Shown here: positions 7,655 through 8,371 of the stretch, piece by piece
Layout: every line of letters begins with the position of its first letter
Position numbering within the stretch: position 1 is the stretch's first letter
Assembly (NCBI GenBank): GCA_945827765.1
Contig: CALZPS010000054.1
Location: forward strand, 1-8,371
Direction of reading: 5' to 3'
DNA from: an uncultured Lachnospiraceae bacterium
GTDB lineage: Bacteria > Bacillota > Clostridia > Lachnospirales > Lachnospiraceae
Length of the DNA stretch: 8,371 nucleotides
Position numbers and translations under genes: made by a program
Notes under the pieces: model-generated
Database searches by the model: none
Seen by the model: only the letters and a program-made list of their open reading frames with translations
What the model was told of the DNA's origin: nothing

Positions 7655-7682
7655 TGTATTGTATTTTTGTGCACGATATATT
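7654..7682 (+). promoter_or_regulatory. Candidate promoter of the divergent regulator gene
   Basis: On the plus strand TTGTAT (7654-7659) and TATATT (7677-7682) are separated by 17 bases, giving a start of transcription near 7690 and a leader of about 100 bases before the regulator ATG. The -10 is good; the -35 matches only the first three consensus bases. The region is very AT-rich, so chance matches are likely. The 16-base shared motif lies between and over these boxes. Confidence 0.3.
7656..7671 (-). promoter_or_regulatory. Shared 16-base promoter/operator motif upstream of GH78 gene (copy 1)
   Basis: On the minus strand this reads CACAAAAATACAATAC, identical to the copy at 4644-4659. It lies 113 bases before the GH78 start codon. 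It contains TACAAT (7658-7663), one base from the consensus -10 box, but the sequence 17 bases upstream of it (TTTTAA) is not a recognisable -35. Identical sequence in front of two co-functional genes, plus a weak -35, suggests an activator-dependent promoter or a regulator binding site. This is inferred; only the identity is directly seen. Confidence 0.5.
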
Positions 7683-7734
7683 AAAATCAAATATATAAAT
7701 TGTTCAAATAATCCTGAGACGATTTTACCTTTCC

Positions 7735-7742
7735 AAACGTTT
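7735..7742. repeat. AAACGTTT palindrome in regulator leader, possible operator core
   Basis: This perfect 8-base palindrome sits 45 bases before the regulator start codon, in the presumed leader. Its core resembles LacI-family operator centres, but the flanks do not complete a CcpA-type cre site: the expected TG and CA ends are absent. A binding role is speculative. Confidence 0.2.
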
Positions 7743-7776
7743 CAGGAGAATATCATCCAACAACCCGGCAATAGAA

Positions 7777-7782
7777 CGGAGG
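7777..7782 (+). promoter_or_regulatory. Ribosome binding site fixing the regulator start
   Basis: CGGAGG ends 5 bases before ATG 7788. Because the reading frame upstream is open for a while without a usable start codon, this site is the evidence for starting the protein at 7788. Confidence 0.75.
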
Positions 7783-7787
7783 TTCGT

Positions 7788-8371
7788 ATGTTTCAGGATA
7801 TCAAGAATTTTTGCCGTTATTTTTATGCAACTACTTATATTCCCATTTCCCATTTTCACGGTGAGGGGATGTTCGTTACACTCGTTGAATCCTATCCCGC
7901 CAAACTACAGCAGGATAATCCGACCAGCAGCGCCTTGGAGTCTATCATTGTCTTTCACCGTAGCGTGGACTATTTCATCACCAAATCATCCGCTATGTTT
8001 GGTCTGGTCAATCTTGGCAGAGCAGATGATTTTATTATTGTCGGTCCGGTCTTCTCCACTCCTGTCACTGACCGCATTATCCACGAGTTCATGAAAGAAT
8101 GTGAACTCGGACCGTCCGCCAGACCGGGGATCACGCTGCTCCTTTCCAATACACCGCAGGTTTCCTTTATGCAATTTCTGCATATTCTTGCTTTTCTACA
8201 GCTGAGTTTAAATCAGGAAAACATTGATATCGCAGAATATTTTCATCTGCCGGACAATGCAAACAGTCAGGAAGTTCCTTTCTGGCAGACCGAGCTTGCC
8301 TACGTTGGAAAGGAAAATGAATTCAAACACAATACTGCTCTGTTTGAACAACAGATGTATCACTATATGAT
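7788..8371 (+). CDS. AraC-family-like transcriptional regulator, N-terminal sensor part (cut by window edge)
   Basis: The reading frame starts at ATG 7788 and stays open for 194 codons to the window edge without a stop, so the gene is partial at its 3' end. CGGAGG at 7777-7782 lies 5 bases before the ATG and fixes the start; no ATG, GTG or TTG precedes it in frame nearby. The visible protein has no signal peptide or membrane segment. It resembles the N-terminal effector-sensing half of clostridial AraC-type regulators: an aromatic start (residues 8-13, FCRYFY), SVDYFITKSSAMFGLVNL (59-76) and an IIVGPVFSTPVTD stretch (83-95), which matches the recurrent 'IGP' element of these sensors. The two helix-turn-helix motifs that would prove the family lie beyond the window. 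Divergent orientation next to a glycosidase gene is the standard arrangement for a local activator of a sugar-use locus. Function as activator of the GH78, binding-protein and GH3 genes is inferred. Another regulator type with the same sensor is possible. Confidence 0.75.
   Translation, partial: MFQDIKNFCRYFYATTYIPISHFHGEGMFVTLVESYPAKLQQDNPTSSALESIIVFHRSVDYFITKSSAMFGLVNLGRADDFIIVGPVFSTPVTDRIIHEFMKECELGPSARPGITLLLSNTPQVSFMQFLHILAFLQLSLNQENIDIAEYFHLPDNANSQEVPFWQTELAYVGKENEFKHNTALFEQQMYHYM

Noticed and set aside
7731..7746. CcpA cre site around AAACGTTT
   Set aside because: The TG and CA ends and the flanking weak bases of the cre consensus are missing on both strands; only the central palindrome matches.
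1..8371. CRISPR arrays, tRNA or rRNA genes, insertion sequences, toxin-antitoxin or defence genes
   Set aside because: No regularly spaced repeats, cloverleaf-like segments, transposase motifs or defence-type proteins were seen; nearly all the sequence is accounted for by four genes and short gaps.

Overview
The window looks like part of a carbohydrate-use locus from a Gram-positive, low-to-mid GC anaerobe, most likely a gut Clostridia/Lachnospiraceae-type Firmicute. The evidence is AGGAGG-type ribosome binding sites, AT-rich intergenic DNA around moderately GC coding DNA, a lipobox-bearing solute-binding protein of the large YtcQ/LplA type, and a divergent AraC-like regulator. The lineage is an inference from protein style, not a database result.

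Layout: three genes lie on the minus strand and are transcribed right to left. They encode a 932-aa GH78 alpha-L-rhamnosidase (4744-7542), a 650-aa ABC-transporter solute-binding lipoprotein (2604-4556) and an 813-aa GH3 beta-glycosidase (64-2505). A fourth gene runs the other way on the plus strand from 7788 and is cut by the right edge. Its first 194 residues resemble the sensor half of an AraC-family regulator, and the DNA-binding half is outside the window. Gaps without genes are 1-63, 2506-2603, 4557-4743 and 7543-7787. None exceeds 300 bases, and each is described in the features or findings.

Likely joint function: neither glycosidase has a signal peptide, while the binding protein is a surface lipoprotein. 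The simplest model is capture of a rhamnose-containing glycoside or oligosaccharide outside the cell, import, and stepwise cleavage inside. GH78 would remove terminal alpha-L-rhamnose and GH3 the beta-linked sugar beneath it. The same enzyme pairing strips rutinosides and neohesperidosides from plant flavonoids, but pectin-derived or other rhamnosides are equally open. No permease gene is present in the window.

The most notable non-coding signal is an exact 16-base sequence, CACAAAAATACAATAC on the minus strand. It occurs once upstream of GH78 (7656-7671) and once upstream of the binding-protein gene (4644-4659), and I did not find it upstream of GH3. It contains a near-consensus -10 element with no good -35, so it may be an activator-dependent promoter or an operator of the divergent regulator. 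Between the binding-protein gene and GH3 lie two tandem stem-loops, one closed by a cUUCGg tetraloop on the transcribed strand. They may set the relative expression of the two genes. I see no unprecedented system: this is a compact, well-formed glycoside-use locus with interesting regulatory DNA.
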